A DNA stretch of 64,000 nt from Sandaracinus amylolyticus. GTDB taxonomy: Bacteria; Myxococcota_A; Polyangia; Polyangiales; Sandaracinaceae. The translations under genes and the position numbers were made by a program. This document shows positions 48,361 to 58,252 of the stretch, piece after piece. Under the pieces are notes generated by a model, which saw nothing but the letters and a program-made list of their open reading frames with translations, did no database searches and was not told the origin of the DNA. Numbering within the stretch: the stretch's first letter is position 1; every line of letters starts with the position of its first letter. Where the stretch lies: NCBI RefSeq assembly GCF_021631985.1, contig NZ_CP070225.1, forward strand, positions 5,022,001 through 5,086,000. Reading direction: 5' to 3'.

Positions 48361-49260
48361 TTGGAGCGCCAAGGTCCGCGTCTACATGCGGCAAGCGTGC
48401 GAGCAATCGGGGGGTTGCAGGTCGCGGGCGTGATCGCGCTCGTCTTCGCGTCGACGTGGACGCAGCTCGTGCCGCGTGCGGCGGCACAGGAGGTCGCGCC
48501 GCCACCGACGCGCGAGGAGGTCGAGCGCGCATCGGTGCTCTTCGAGCGCTCGGCGCTCGCGTACTCCGAGGGGCGCTTCGACGCGGCTGCAGCGCTCCTC
48601 GGCGAGGCGTACGCGCTGAGCCACGAGCCCATCCTGCTCTACAACCTCGGACGCGCACACGAAGGGGCACGTGCGCTCGAGCGCGCGCGCGACGCGTATC
48701 GGCTCTACCTCGAGCAGGCACCGGCCGCGGAGAACGCATCGCTCGTGCGCGAGCGCGTCGACGCGATCGAGCGCGAGCTCGCGGATGCCGAGGCGGAGCG
48801 GGTGCGCGTGCGTCGCGAGGAGGAAGACGCGACGCGTGCGAGAGAGGCCGAGGCGGAGCGAGCGCGTGTCGCGGCCGAGCAGGCGGAGGCGCGAAGGCGC
48901 GCCGAAGCCGAGGAGCGCCGTCGTCGCGACGCGGAGCCGAGCCCGTGGCCGTGGGTCGTCGCGGGCGTGGGCGTGGCGGGGCTGGGCGCGGCGCTCGCGG
49001 TGGGCATCGTCGCGATGGAGCGTCACGCCGAAGCGGCCGACGCGGAGACGCAGGTCGAGGCGGTGGGGCTCTTCGACGAGGCGCAGACCCTCGCGATCGG
49101 CGCGAACATCGGGCTCGTCGCCGGCGGCGTGTTGCTCGGCGTCGGCGTGGCGTGGGGCGTGGTCGATCTGACCGGCGCGGCGGACGGCGAGCAGGAGCCG
49201 CAGGGGAACGTCGAGGTGACGGTCGGGCCCGGCAGCGTCGGCGTGCGCGGGACGTTCTAG
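48361..49260 (+). CDS. Exported TPR-like / coiled-coil protein with C-terminal membrane segments
   Basis: A 299-residue protein. The signal-like segment GVIALVFASTWTQLVPRAAAQ is followed by a short TPR-like helical region (FERSALAYSEGRFDAAAALLGEAYALSHEPILLYNLGRAHEG). A charged coiled coil rich in Glu/Arg (about 140-190) leads to two hydrophobic helices (VVAGVGVAGLGAALAVGIVAM and IGLVAGGVLLGVGVAWGVV). The layout is common in myxobacterial proteins encoded next to PEGA kinases. TTG 48361 is chosen because GGGAGG lies five bases upstream. The function is unknown; pairing with the divergent kinase is inferred from context. Confidence 0.72.
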   Translation: MERQGPRLHAASVRAIGGLQVAGVIALVFASTWTQLVPRAAAQEVAPPPTREEVERASVLFERSALAYSEGRFDAAAALLGEAYALSHEPILLYNLGRAHEGARALERARDAYRLYLEQAPAAENASLVRERVDAIERELADAEAERVRVRREEEDATRAREAEAERARVAAEQAEARRRAEAEERRRRDAEPSPWPWVVAGVGVAGLGAALAVGIVAMERHAEAADAETQVEAVGLFDEAQTLAIGANIGLVAGGVLLGVGVAWGVVDLTGAADGEQEPQGNVEVTVGPGSVGVRGTF

Positions 49261-50285
49261 TCAGCGCCAGAGCACCGGCTCGCGGTGGAGCTCGACGCCG
49301 AAGCGTGCGCGCACCGCGTCCTGCACCTCGCTCGCGAGCGCGAGCAGCTCGGTCGTGGTGCCGCCGCCGTGGTGCACCAGCGCGAGCGCGTGCTTCGTCG
49401 AGATGCCGACGTGGCCGCGACGCAGGCCCTTGGTGATCCCCGCGCGCTCGATGAGCCAGCCCGCCGCGAGCTTCACGCGACCGTCGGGCTGCGGCCATCG
49501 CGGCATGTTCTCGTGCTGCGCGGAGAGCGCGTCGGCGATCGACGCGTCGACGATCGGGTTCGTGAAGAACGAGCCCGCGCTGCGGCGGTTCGGATCGACG
49601 GGATCGATCACCATCGACTTGGCGCGGCGCAGCGCGATCACGGTCTCGCGCACCGTGCGCACGTCGCGCGGCCGGCCCTCGAGCGCGCGCGCGAGCTCGG
49701 CGTACCTCACGGTCGCGGCGCCGTCGGGCACCAGCGCGAACACGACCGAGAGCACGACGTAGCGCTCGGGGTCGCGCTTGAACATCGAGTCGCGGTACCC
49801 GAATTCGCACTGCGCGGGCGTGAGCTCGACGACGCGCTTCTCGACGCGATCGAGCACGCGCACCGACGCGATCGTGTCGGCGACCTCCTGGCCGTAGGCG
49901 CCGACGTTCTGGATCGGTGTGGCGCCGACGAGACCGGGGATGCCGCTCAGGCACTCGAGCCCGGCGAGCCCCTCGAGCGTCGTGCGATCGACGAGCTCGT
50001 CCCAGGGCTCACCCGCCGCGGCCTCGACGAGCACGACGTCGCCCTGCCGCGTCGTGGTCACGCCGCGCATGCGCATCGCGATCACGAGCCCGTCGAAGCC
50101 GGTGTCCGCGACGACGAGGTTGGAGCCGCCGCCGAGGATCACGACGGGCATCTCGCGCTCCTCGGCGTGCGCGAGCAGGCGCGTCAGCGAGGCGACGTCG
50201 TGCGCGCTCGCGAAGCACGCGGCGGGCCCGCCGAGCTCGAGCGTCGTGTACGGCGCCAGCGGGACGCGCGTGCCGAGGTCCTCCA

Positions 50286-50286
<1 letters not shown>
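49261..50286 (-). CDS. murB: UDP-N-acetylenolpyruvoylglucosamine reductase
   Basis: A 341-residue flavoenzyme of peptidoglycan synthesis, reducing the enolpyruvyl group to form UDP-MurNAc with NADPH. Visible motifs are TTLELGGPAACF, VVILGGGSNLVV (FAD phosphate), LSGIPGLVGATPIQNVGAYGQEV, FGYRDSMFK, the catalytic serine loop RRSAGSFFTNP and the C-terminal LHREPVLW with the catalytic Glu. ATG 50286 overlaps the serS stop by one base (TGATG), so translation is coupled. The frame's extension to 50508 is a shadow inside serS. It stops next to the convergent TPR-like gene. Confidence 0.95.
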
Positions 50287-51617
<1,331 letters not shown>

Positions 51618-51645
51618 AGAGGCGCGGCTATACCACGGCGGGGCT

Positions 51646-52030
51646 TCGGCGTGAGGCGGGGGGTGGTGCCTCCGACGCCCGGTGTGCTCGCGGGCTGCTG
51701 TTCGATCGCGGCGCGAGCGTCGGGACGCGGTGGGCGCATCGCGGCGCGCGCGTTGCGCTCTGCCGCGATGCTGTCGTCAGTCTGTGGTCGGAGTCTGCGA
51801 GCCCCCGTCGCACGAGGGCGTCGGAGGCACCACCCCCCGCCCGGTACCGCGGTTCTGCCGTCTTGATTGGTGAGGACGAGACGGCTCGCGGCCGGTCCGC
51901 GCTTCGCCGCTGCCCGGGCGCTCGCGGTTCGGGCTCTGCTGCGCACTCGCCCGGACTGGGCCGGGCTCCGCTTCGCGTTCGCGCTGATCGAGAAGGAGCG
52001 GGCGCGCGCGAACGCGCGGGACCGCGACGA
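51646..52030. repeat. Dispersed repeat copy A with 26-bp internal inverted termini
   Basis: A ~385-base noncoding repeat. Its inverse copy lies at 58295-58255 plus 56505-56158, interrupted by an IS element. Inside it a perfect 26-base inverted repeat occurs at 51655-51680 and 51816-51841 (ends GGCGGGGGGTGGTGCC / GGCACCACCCCCCGCC), enclosing 135 bases, a MITE-like arrangement. The right edge grades into the 53/54-base tandem array. It separates divergent serS and the gene at 52392. Confidence 0.75.
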
Positions 52031-52349
52031 GCCGCGTGCAGTCGAGACGGCGCGGGCGCGCGCGTAGCGCGGGACCGCGACGAGCCGCGTGCAGTCGAGA
52101 CGGCGCGGGCACGCGCGAACGCGCGGGACCGCGACGAGCCGCGTGCAGTCGAGACGGCGCGGGCGCGCGCGTAGCGCGGGACCGCGACGAGCCGCGTGCA
52201 GTCGAGACGGCGCGGGCGCGCGCGAACGCGCGGGACCGCGACGAGCCGCGTGCAGTCGAGACGGCGCGGGCACGCGCGAACGCGCGGGACCGCGACGAGC
52301 CGCGTGCAGTCGAGACGGCGCGGGCGCGCGCGTAGCGCGGGACGCGACG
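51992..52349. repeat. 53/54-bp tandem repeat array, about six and a half units
   Basis: Units beginning GCCGCGTGCAGTCGAGACGG start at 52031, 52084, 52138, 52191, 52245 and 52299, with a partial unit before. Spacing alternates 53 and 54 bases because units contain either GCGTAGCGC or GCGAACGCGC. The period is not a multiple of three, and no frame reads through consistently, so it is noncoding. It seems to have expanded from the end of dispersed repeat copy A. Confidence 0.85.
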
Positions 52350-52391
52350 GGCGGTGTGGAGGGCTCGGTCTCGGACTACAGTGCGCGCCGC

Positions 52392-53342
52392 ATGAGTGGC
52401 AGAGAACCGATCTCCGGGTTGAAGAGCGAGGAGCTGCGCGCGGCGCTCGCGGATGCGCTCGCAGGGCGCGAGCAGCGGCTCGGAGAGCTCCTGGCGCGCC
52501 ACGGAGGGCTGCCCGGGCCGAATCCGAACCTCGCGCTCGCGGCCGCGTTCGGCGAGGCGATCGGCACCGAGGGCAAGGGCGCGCGGCGCGTGCTCGCGAC
52601 CTTCGCCGCCGATCCCGCGAAGGCCGACGAGGCGCGGGTGTTCCTCGCGATCGCCGCGGCCCACGGATATGCGGCGCGCCTCGACGCCGATGCCCGCGAC
52701 GCGTGGAACGGCGTGTTCGAGCTCACCGCGGACGATCGCGCGCCGGTGCGCATCGGGCTCATCGCGGCGCTCGGCACGTGGGCGGCGCGCGCTCCGGGGC
52801 GCATCGATCGTCTCGTCGCCGAGGCCGACGGTTGGCTCGCGCACGACGATCGCGACCACCGCTACGCAGCGGCCGCGCTGGTGCTCGACGTGATCGCCGA
52901 GACCCGCGCGATCGACGGCTCGGAGGATCGCCCTGCCCTGCTCGCCTGGATCGAGCGCACGATCGAAGAAGTGCGCGACGCACCGCGCGCGGCCGAGCGC
53001 TCGCCCGCGCGCCGCCGCATCCTCGCGTCGCTGCCCGGCGCCCTCGCGCACGTCGCGGTCGCGATGCGCGGCGAGCCCGACGGCATCGAGTGGCTGCGCG
53101 TGCGCTGCACCGAGGCGACGCATCCCGACGTGCGCGCCGCGATCGAGCAGGCGATCGAGAGGCTGCGCCGCGGCGCGGGCGCGCAGTCGAGCGCGACCAT
53201 CGACATGCTGCGCGCGGCGCTCGCCTCGAGCGCGAAGCCGCCGCGCGATCCCAGCCGCATCCGCGAGGGCACCGGCCGCGGCAAGCACGGCAAGAGCGCG
53301 GGCGGCGGCAGCGTCAAGAAGGGCAAGAGCCGCTCGCGCTGA
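52392..53342 (+). CDS. Helical (HEAT-like) protein of unknown function with basic tail
   Basis: A 316-residue Ala/Leu/Arg-rich helical protein. Segments such as APVRIGLIAALGTWAARAP and RYAAAALVLDVIAETRAI have the spacing of HEAT-like repeats. The C-terminal ~35 residues are Gly/Lys/Arg-rich (RGKHGKSAGGGSVKKGKSRSR), suggesting nucleic-acid contact. ATG 52392 starts the coding-like part; the open frame upstream runs through the tandem repeat and is discarded. It is bounded on both sides by repeats. No family recognised. Confidence 0.65.
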   Translation: MSGREPISGLKSEELRAALADALAGREQRLGELLARHGGLPGPNPNLALAAAFGEAIGTEGKGARRVLATFAADPAKADEARVFLAIAAAHGYAARLDADARDAWNGVFELTADDRAPVRIGLIAALGTWAARAPGRIDRLVAEADGWLAHDDRDHRYAAAALVLDVIAETRAIDGSEDRPALLAWIERTIEEVRDAPRAAERSPARRRILASLPGALAHVAVAMRGEPDGIEWLRVRCTEATHPDVRAAIEQAIERLRRGAGAQSSATIDMLRAALASSAKPPRDPSRIREGTGRGKHGKSAGGGSVKKGKSRSR

Positions 53343-53386
53343 GCCGAGCTGTCCCCGTTCTTGGGCATGCGCCTCATCGCCCGCCA

Positions 53387-53701
53387 GGCGTCGCGACTCC
53401 CGCCGCGCGATGCGCCCGAGCGCCCGCGAGGACTCGCGACTCCCGGAGGACGACGCCTCTCGGCGCCCGCGAGGGGTCGCGACTTCCTCGCCGCGATGCG
53501 GGCCGGCATCCGCCAGGAGTCACGACTCCCGACGGCCGGCGCCCCGCGGCACCCGCCGGCGGTCGCGACTCCTTCCCGGCGACGCCCCGCAGCGCCCGAC
53601 GGGAGCCTCGACTCCTGGCTCGCGATGCGCCGCGGCGCTCGACGGGAGTCTCGACTCCTCGCGGGCGCTGCGCCCCGGCGCGCGCCGGGACTCTCGAGCC
53701 C
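53387..53701. repeat. Eight palindromic cores at exactly 43-bp spacing
   Basis: Eight versions of the 14-base palindrome GGAGTCGCGACTCC occur with their CGACTCC-type half starting at 53394, 53437, 53480, 53523, 53566, 53609, 53652 and 53695, every interval exactly 43. The cores vary (for example GGAGTCTCGACTCC, GGAGTCACGACTCC) and the 29-base spacers vary more. The spacing is about four helical turns. It fills the gap between convergent genes ending at 53342 and 53736. The open frames across it are not coding-like. Confidence 0.88.
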
Positions 53702-53735
53702 TCCCCGGCGCTCGCCGGCGATCGCGATCGAGCGC

Positions 53736-54440
53736 TCAGCTGGGACGCGGCTCGCTCGGGGCGGGCGGCGCGGGCGCGCGCTCCTTCGAGCCACGCGCGC
53801 GCATGCCCACGATCGTGTCGACGTAGCCGAAGAGACGCTGGTCCGCCGAGCTGCTCGGCTCGACGATGCCGCGCGCCCGCGCGATGCGCTTGGACGCGAT
53901 GCCGCGCAGCTTGATCGCCGGCGTGCGATCGACCCCGGCGTCGGCGCGATCGACGAGCAGCCGCCCGAGCAGGTCGCCGGCGTCGAAGAACGCGATCGCC
54001 CAGTCGACGAGCGTGCGCGCGCCGATCCGCACCGCGGAGAGCGCGGCGCGGTGGGTGTCGAGCTGCGCGCGCCGCTCGCGCGCCCGCGACGCCTCGGTCA
54101 CGTAGCTGTCGCGCAGCTCGCGCAGCCCGCCGGGAAGCAGGAAGTCGAGCCCGGCGCGCGCGCCGGCGCGCTCTTCGGGCGTCGAGCCCGGGCACTCGAG
54201 CACCGCGTTGCACAGCGAGTGGATCGCGGCGCCCCACGCGTCGTGCTGCGCGTCGGCGGCGGAGAGCTCCTCGGAGAGCGGCGCATCGACAACAGCGGCC
54301 GGGAGGGCGTCGATCTGGGTCAGTGTCTCTTCGAGCGTGCGCGCGTACGCCGCGCCGACCGCGGCCTCGAGCTCGGCGCGGCGATCGCGCACGAGGAAGG
54401 CGAGGATCATCTGGAGATCACGGAGCGTGAGGTGGTTCAT
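53736..54440 (-). CDS. Conserved-looking helical protein of unknown function
   Basis: A 234-residue mostly helical soluble protein: LTLRDLQMILAFLVRDRRAELEAAVG at the start, LETLTQIDALPA-type helices, ARTLVDWAIAFFDAGDLLGRLL in the middle and a Pro/Ala/Ser-rich tail. ATG 54440 begins the coding-like part; the frame extends to 56084 as a shadow. No motif identifies a function. Its stop lies just after the 43-base palindrome array, and the LysR gene lies 50 bases upstream on the same strand. Confidence 0.65.
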   Translation of the reverse strand: MNHLTLRDLQMILAFLVRDRRAELEAAVGAAYARTLEETLTQIDALPAAVVDAPLSEELSAADAQHDAWGAAIHSLCNAVLECPGSTPEERAGARAGLDFLLPGGLRELRDSYVTEASRARERRAQLDTHRAALSAVRIGARTLVDWAIAFFDAGDLLGRLLVDRADAGVDRTPAIKLRGIASKRIARARGIVEPSSSADQRLFGYVDTIVGMRARGSKERAPAPPAPSEPRPS

Positions 54441-54490
54441 GCGGCGAGGGGAGCACACGTCTCGCGCGCTGAGAAGAGACCCCGAGCGCG

Positions 54491-55378
54491 TCACACCGCC
54501 GCGTACGCGCTCACCAGGAAGTCGCGCACCACCGCGACGCGGGTGGGCACGCGCTTGGCGCTCGTGGTCACGAGGTAGAGCGCCGGCGCGCGCAGCTCGT
54601 GGTCGGGCAGCACGCGCACCAGGCGCGCGTCGGCGGGCTCGCGCGCGCCGGGCGCGATCGCGAGCACGCCGATGCCCGCGCCCGCGATCACCAGGTCGCG
54701 CGCGAAGCGCAGGTCGTCGCACGCGACCCGGCCGCGCACGTCGACCTCGTGCTCGCCGCCGGGCCCGATCAGCGGCAGGCGCGAGACACCGTCGCGCGGC
54801 GCCATCAGCACGACCTCGTGGCGCGCGAGATCCTCGGGGCGCTCGGGCGCGCCCCGCCGCGCGACGTAGTCCGGCGACGCGACGAGCCACGCGCGATAGC
54901 GCCCGAGCGGCCGCGCGACGAGCGAGGAGTCCGGCAGGCCGTAGCTGACGCGCAGCGCGAGATCGAAGCGCTCGCCGACGAGGTCGACGTAGCGGCTGCT
55001 GAGCGAGCAGGTCACGCGGATGCGCGGATGCGCGATCGCGAGATCGGCGAGGCAACGCGCGAAGAAGCCGTCGTCGAGATCGCCGGGCGCGGTGATGCGC
55101 ACCTCGCCGCGGGGATCGCGCTGGAGCTCGGTGACGCGGCGCTCGCCCTCGGAGAGCTCGCCGAGCGCGCGCGAGGCGTGCTCGTAGAACGCGCGTCCGA
55201 CCGCGGTGAGCGCGATGCGACGCGTCGTGCGCTCGAAGAGCTTGGCGCCGAGATCGCGCTCGAGGTGCGCGATCATGCGGCTGATCGACGAGGTCGGGAC
55301 CGCGAGCGAGCGCGCGACCTCGCTGAAGCTCCGCGCCTCCGCGACGCGCACGAAGGTCTCGACGTGGCTGAGGTTCAT
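54491..55378 (-). CDS. LysR-family transcriptional regulator
   Basis: A 295-residue LysR protein of the LTTR subgroup acting alone on small promoters. The helix-turn-helix is MNLSHVETFVRVAEARSFSEVARSLAVPTSSISRMIAHLERDLGAKLFERTTRRIALT. The effector domain starts GEVRITAPGDLDDGFF and includes RVSYGLPDSSLVARPLG. ATG 55378 is standard; the longer frame to 55660 is a shadow in the divergent gene. It probably controls the divergent metallo-hydrolase-like gene at 55455 (inference from the 76-base shared gap). Confidence 0.9.
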   Translation of the reverse strand: MNLSHVETFVRVAEARSFSEVARSLAVPTSSISRMIAHLERDLGAKLFERTTRRIALTAVGRAFYEHASRALGELSEGERRVTELQRDPRGEVRITAPGDLDDGFFARCLADLAIAHPRIRVTCSLSSRYVDLVGERFDLALRVSYGLPDSSLVARPLGRYRAWLVASPDYVARRGAPERPEDLARHEVVLMAPRDGVSRLPLIGPGGEHEVDVRGRVACDDLRFARDLVIAGAGIGVLAIAPGAREPADARLVRVLPDHELRAPALYLVTTSAKRVPTRVAVVRDFLVSAYAAV

Positions 55379-55454
55379 CGTTGCCGAATGGGTTAACAGA
55401 CCGATGCCGGACGATCGACTGCCCATGCGCGGCGCGATCGGCGAAGGTGCGCGC

Positions 55455-56147
55455 ATGACCGAAGGCTGGAACGTCGTCGACGAGGAGCGCGGGATCCTGT
55501 GGCGCGAGTATCCGTTCACGAGAGGCGCGTACGCGACGACGCTCGTGGTGCGCGGCCCCGAGGGGCTCATCGTGATCAGCCCGGGCGCGGGGCTCGACGC
55601 GCGCGCGTTCGACGCGCTGCGCGAGCACGGCGAGGTGCGCGCGCTCGTCGCGAACAACACGTTCCATCACCTCGGCCAGAAGGACTGGCGCGCGCGCTTC
55701 CCGGACGCGACGAGCCACTGCCCGAGCGCCGCGATCACCACGCTCGCGAAGAAGGTGCCCGGCGTGCCGTGGCGCCCGCTCTCGGAGCTCGCGTCGGGCG
55801 CGGGCGCGCGCTTCCACGAGCCGCCCGGCTTCAAGACCGGCGAGACGATCGTGCAGGCCGACACCAAGCGCGGCGCGGTGTGGTGGAGCGGCGATCTGCT
55901 GGCGAACATCCAGCGCATGCCGGGGCCGCCGATCCGCTGGCTCTTCTCGCTGACCGACAGCGCGCCCGGGTTCCGGCTGTTCAAGCTCGCGGTGTGGACG
56001 CTGGTGAAGGACCGCGCGGCGGTGCGCGACGCGCTCCTGCGCGAGCTCGACGCGCATCCCCCGGCGATCGTCGTCCCCGCGCACGGCCCGCCGGTCGACA
56101 CGGCCGACGTCGCAGAGCGCGCGCGGGCGCAGCTGAAGAAGCTCTAG
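55455..56147 (+). CDS. Metallo-beta-lactamase-fold-like protein (DUF4336-like)
   Basis: A 230-residue protein with the opening WNVVDEERGILWREYPFTRG, then a strand-loop NNTFHHLGQKDWRARFPDA, VWWSGDLLANIQ and the late HPPAIVVPAHGPPVD. The order (initial strands, His-containing loop, Asp before a helix, final AHG) resembles MBL-fold hydrolases, most like DUF4336-type. The canonical HxHxDH motif is absent, so catalytic activity is doubtful. ATG 55455 is chosen; in-frame starts at 55404 and 55425 are possible. It is divergent from the LysR gene and followed by repeat copy B. Confidence 0.6.
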   Translation: MTEGWNVVDEERGILWREYPFTRGAYATTLVVRGPEGLIVISPGAGLDARAFDALREHGEVRALVANNTFHHLGQKDWRARFPDATSHCPSAAITTLAKKVPGVPWRPLSELASGAGARFHEPPGFKTGETIVQADTKRGAVWWSGDLLANIQRMPGPPIRWLFSLTDSAPGFRLFKLAVWTLVKDRAAVRDALLRELDAHPPAIVVPAHGPPVDTADVAERARAQLKKL

Positions 56148-56157
56148 CTGCTCCTCC

Positions 56158-56505
56158 CCGACGCCCGTCGCGGTCCCGCGCTTCCGCGCGTGCCCGCTCC
56201 TCGTTCAGCGCGAACGCGAAGCGGAGCCCGTCCGATCCAGGCGAACGCGAAGCGGAGCCCGAACCGCGAGCGTCGGGGCCGCGGCGAAGCGCGGACCCGT
56301 CGCGAGTCACCTCAGCCCAACCACCCGAGACGGCAGAACCGCGGTACCGGGCGGGGGGTGGTGCCTCCGCCGCCCTCGTGCGACGGGGGCTCGCAGAGGC
56401 CGACCACGGACTGACCACAGCATCGCGGCGGCGCGGCAGCGCGCGCGCCGCGATGCGCCCACCGCGTCCCGACGCTCTCACCGCGGTCGAACAGCAGCCC
56501 GCGAG
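56158..56505. repeat. Dispersed repeat copy B, main part (inverted relative to copy A)
   Basis: The reverse complement matches copy A from about 51687 to 52030 over its whole length with scattered substitutions, including the GGTACCGCGGTTCTGCC block and the GCTCCGCTTCGCGTTCGC block. It stops abruptly after CCCGCGAG at 56505, where the IS110 element begins, and the missing end reappears at 58255. It starts ~10 bases after the MBL-like stop codon. Confidence 0.8.
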
Positions 56506-56572
56506 TCGGCTGTAGGAGAGTTGGGGACGCCTCGAATAGACAGTCGAAACTGCCGTGCAGGAGGTCGTCCCC

Positions 56573-57892
56573 GTGGGCAAGCGTACCTATCGAACCGTCG
56601 AGATCCAACACGTCGACGCGAGCAAGCTCGCCAGTGCGCTCGGAGCGAGCTGCATCGTCGCGATCGACCTCGCGAAGACGAAGATGTTCGCTGGCTTCGC
56701 GAGCGCAGCGGGTCGCTGCGTCGAGATCGTGCGCTTCGAGCATCCGAAGCAGACGCGACTGTTCCTCGAGCTGCTCTGCCGTCTCCGCGAGCTCGGCGTC
56801 GCGCTCGAGGTCGCGATGGAGCCGACGGGCGTCTACGGCGACGCGCTCCGCTACCAGCTCACGCTGCGCGAGATTCCCGTGTTCCGCGTGGACGCCAAGA
56901 AGGTCCACGATGCAGCCGAGCTGCTCGACGGAGTGCCGAGCCTGCACGACGCCAAGGCGTGCACGCTGCTCGCGCATCTCCACGCGCAAGGCATCTCGAA
57001 GCGCTGGAAAGAGCGGAGCGCAGTCCAGAGGGCGATGCGCAGTCTGATCGACGAGCGCGACCTCTACGCTCGACCTTTCGAGACCGCGTACGGACGGCTC
57101 GAAGCGCTCGTCGCGCGTCACTGGCCCGAGCTCTCCCAGCACCTCGACATGGACGCCGCGTGGCACCTGCACTTGCTCTGCGAGATGCCCGGGCCTGCCG
57201 AGGTCCGCGCCAGACGCGGCGATGCGGTCGAGCTGCTCCGACGCGTCTCGCGCGCGGCGCTCTCCTTCGAGCGCATCGAGCAGATCGTCGGCTGCGCCGT
57301 CGGCTCGCTCGGCGAGTCGATGCACGATCAGGAGCGCTCGTTCCTTCGCTCGCTCGCACGTCACATGCTCTCGTTGCGCGAGCACATCCGCGATGTCGAC
57401 AAGCGCATCGAAGCCGAGCTCGCCAATCATCGCGAGCTCCACTCGATGCGCGCCGCGTTCGGTGCCGTCACGACCGCTGCGCTCGTCGCCGACCTCGGCA
57501 ATCCCGCCGACTACGAATCGTCCGCGTCCTTCGAGAAGGCGATGGGCCTCAACCTCAGGGTCCAGAGCAGCGGCAACAACGCCGGGCAGCACACGATCCA
57601 CATCACGAAACGCGGCCCCGGACGGGCGCGTAGGTATCTCTTCCTCGCGGCGCTGCGCTTCGTGCAGAGCGACCCCGTCGCGCGTGAGTGGTACCGAGCG
57701 CGAAAGGGCTACCGCGCCGAGATCAAGCTCAAGGCAGTCGTCGCGCTGATGCGGAAGCTCGCGCGCGCGATGGTGCACGTCGCGCGAGGAGCGCCCTTCG
57801 ATGCGACCAAGCTCTTCGACACACGATCGATGACCGCCGTGACCGCGTCGCCTTCACGCGACGCGGGCCAATCTTCGCTCGTCGGCTCCTGA
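56573..57892 (+). CDS. IS110-family transposase (DEDD, bridge-RNA type)
   Basis: A 439-residue transposase. The N-terminal RuvC-like DEDD domain shows AIDLAKTKMFAG (D32), VAMEPTGVYGDALRY (E83), VFRVDAKKVHDA and LHDAKACTLLAHL (Asp ~126). The C-terminal Transposase_20 part has FGAVTTAALVADLGNPADY, AMGLNLRVQSSGNNAG with the serine expected for the nucleophile, and KRGPGRARRYLFLAAL. The length is slightly above the usual ~340-420. GTG 56573 is preferred because GGAGG lies eight bases upstream; GTG 56555 is the alternative. All recognisable motifs are intact, so the element may still be active. Confidence 0.88.
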   Translation: MGKRTYRTVEIQHVDASKLASALGASCIVAIDLAKTKMFAGFASAAGRCVEIVRFEHPKQTRLFLELLCRLRELGVALEVAMEPTGVYGDALRYQLTLREIPVFRVDAKKVHDAAELLDGVPSLHDAKACTLLAHLHAQGISKRWKERSAVQRAMRSLIDERDLYARPFETAYGRLEALVARHWPELSQHLDMDAAWHLHLLCEMPGPAEVRARRGDAVELLRRVSRAALSFERIEQIVGCAVGSLGESMHDQERSFLRSLARHMLSLREHIRDVDKRIEAELANHRELHSMRAAFGAVTTAALVADLGNPADYESSASFEKAMGLNLRVQSSGNNAGQHTIHITKRGPGRARRYLFLAALRFVQSDPVAREWYRARKGYRAEIKLKAVVALMRKLARAMVHVARGAPFDATKLFDTRSMTAVTASPSRDAGQSSLVGS

Positions 57893-58252
57893 CGGCGAGC
57901 TTCGCGCTCTCTTCCCTTCGCTTCCGCTCCAAGGCGCGAAGATCGAGCGGGTGACGCTCACCTGGAGTGCTGGAGCCCCGAGAGGCTGCACCGCGAGTCC
58001 CAGCGCACCCTCGAGATCGACGCGGCGGGCGAAATGCCCAACGAGGCCGACCCGACGCCGCTCACGTGGACGTCCGACAAGACAGTTCGGGCCTATCCGT
58101 CCCGTCGCTCTCCGATCCGACCGCCTGAAGCCACCGCACACCAAGCCTCGTTCGCGGCGAGTCACCTCGCGCAAGAAGGGCCCGGTGTGCGGATCAGCGG
58201 GTGCGAGAAGCGCCCGATCCGTCGATCACGCGCGTCCGCACTTGACTACGAC
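57893..58252 (+). ncRNA. Right flank of the IS element; candidate bridge-RNA region
   Basis: About 360 bases between the transposase stop and the inferred right end. IS110 relatives of the IS1111 group carry a long right flank that encodes the bridge RNA, and the short left flank here fits that layout. No structure was computed. 57950-58085 also has coding-like third positions in one frame (DAHLECWSPERLHRES), possibly a gene remnant, which weakens the noncoding RNA reading. Confidence 0.35.

Larger units (their letters stand above)
56506..58252 (+). mobile_element. IS110-family insertion sequence inside repeat copy B
   Basis: The limits are inferred by aligning repeat copies: copy B is continuous with copy A up to 56505 and resumes at 58255. 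AG (CT on the other strand) stands at both junctions (56504-56505 and 58253-58254), as expected for the core dinucleotide of IS110-type insertion. The element is about 1.75 kb with a 67-base left flank, one transposase gene and a ~360-base right flank. A TTGACT (58242-58247) near the right end could act as -35 in a circular junction. No terminal inverted repeats were seen. Confidence 0.72.

Noticed and set aside
53387-53701. CRISPR array
   Set aside because: The 43-base period comes from diverged palindromic cores with variable flanks, not identical repeats with unique spacers, and no cas genes are present.
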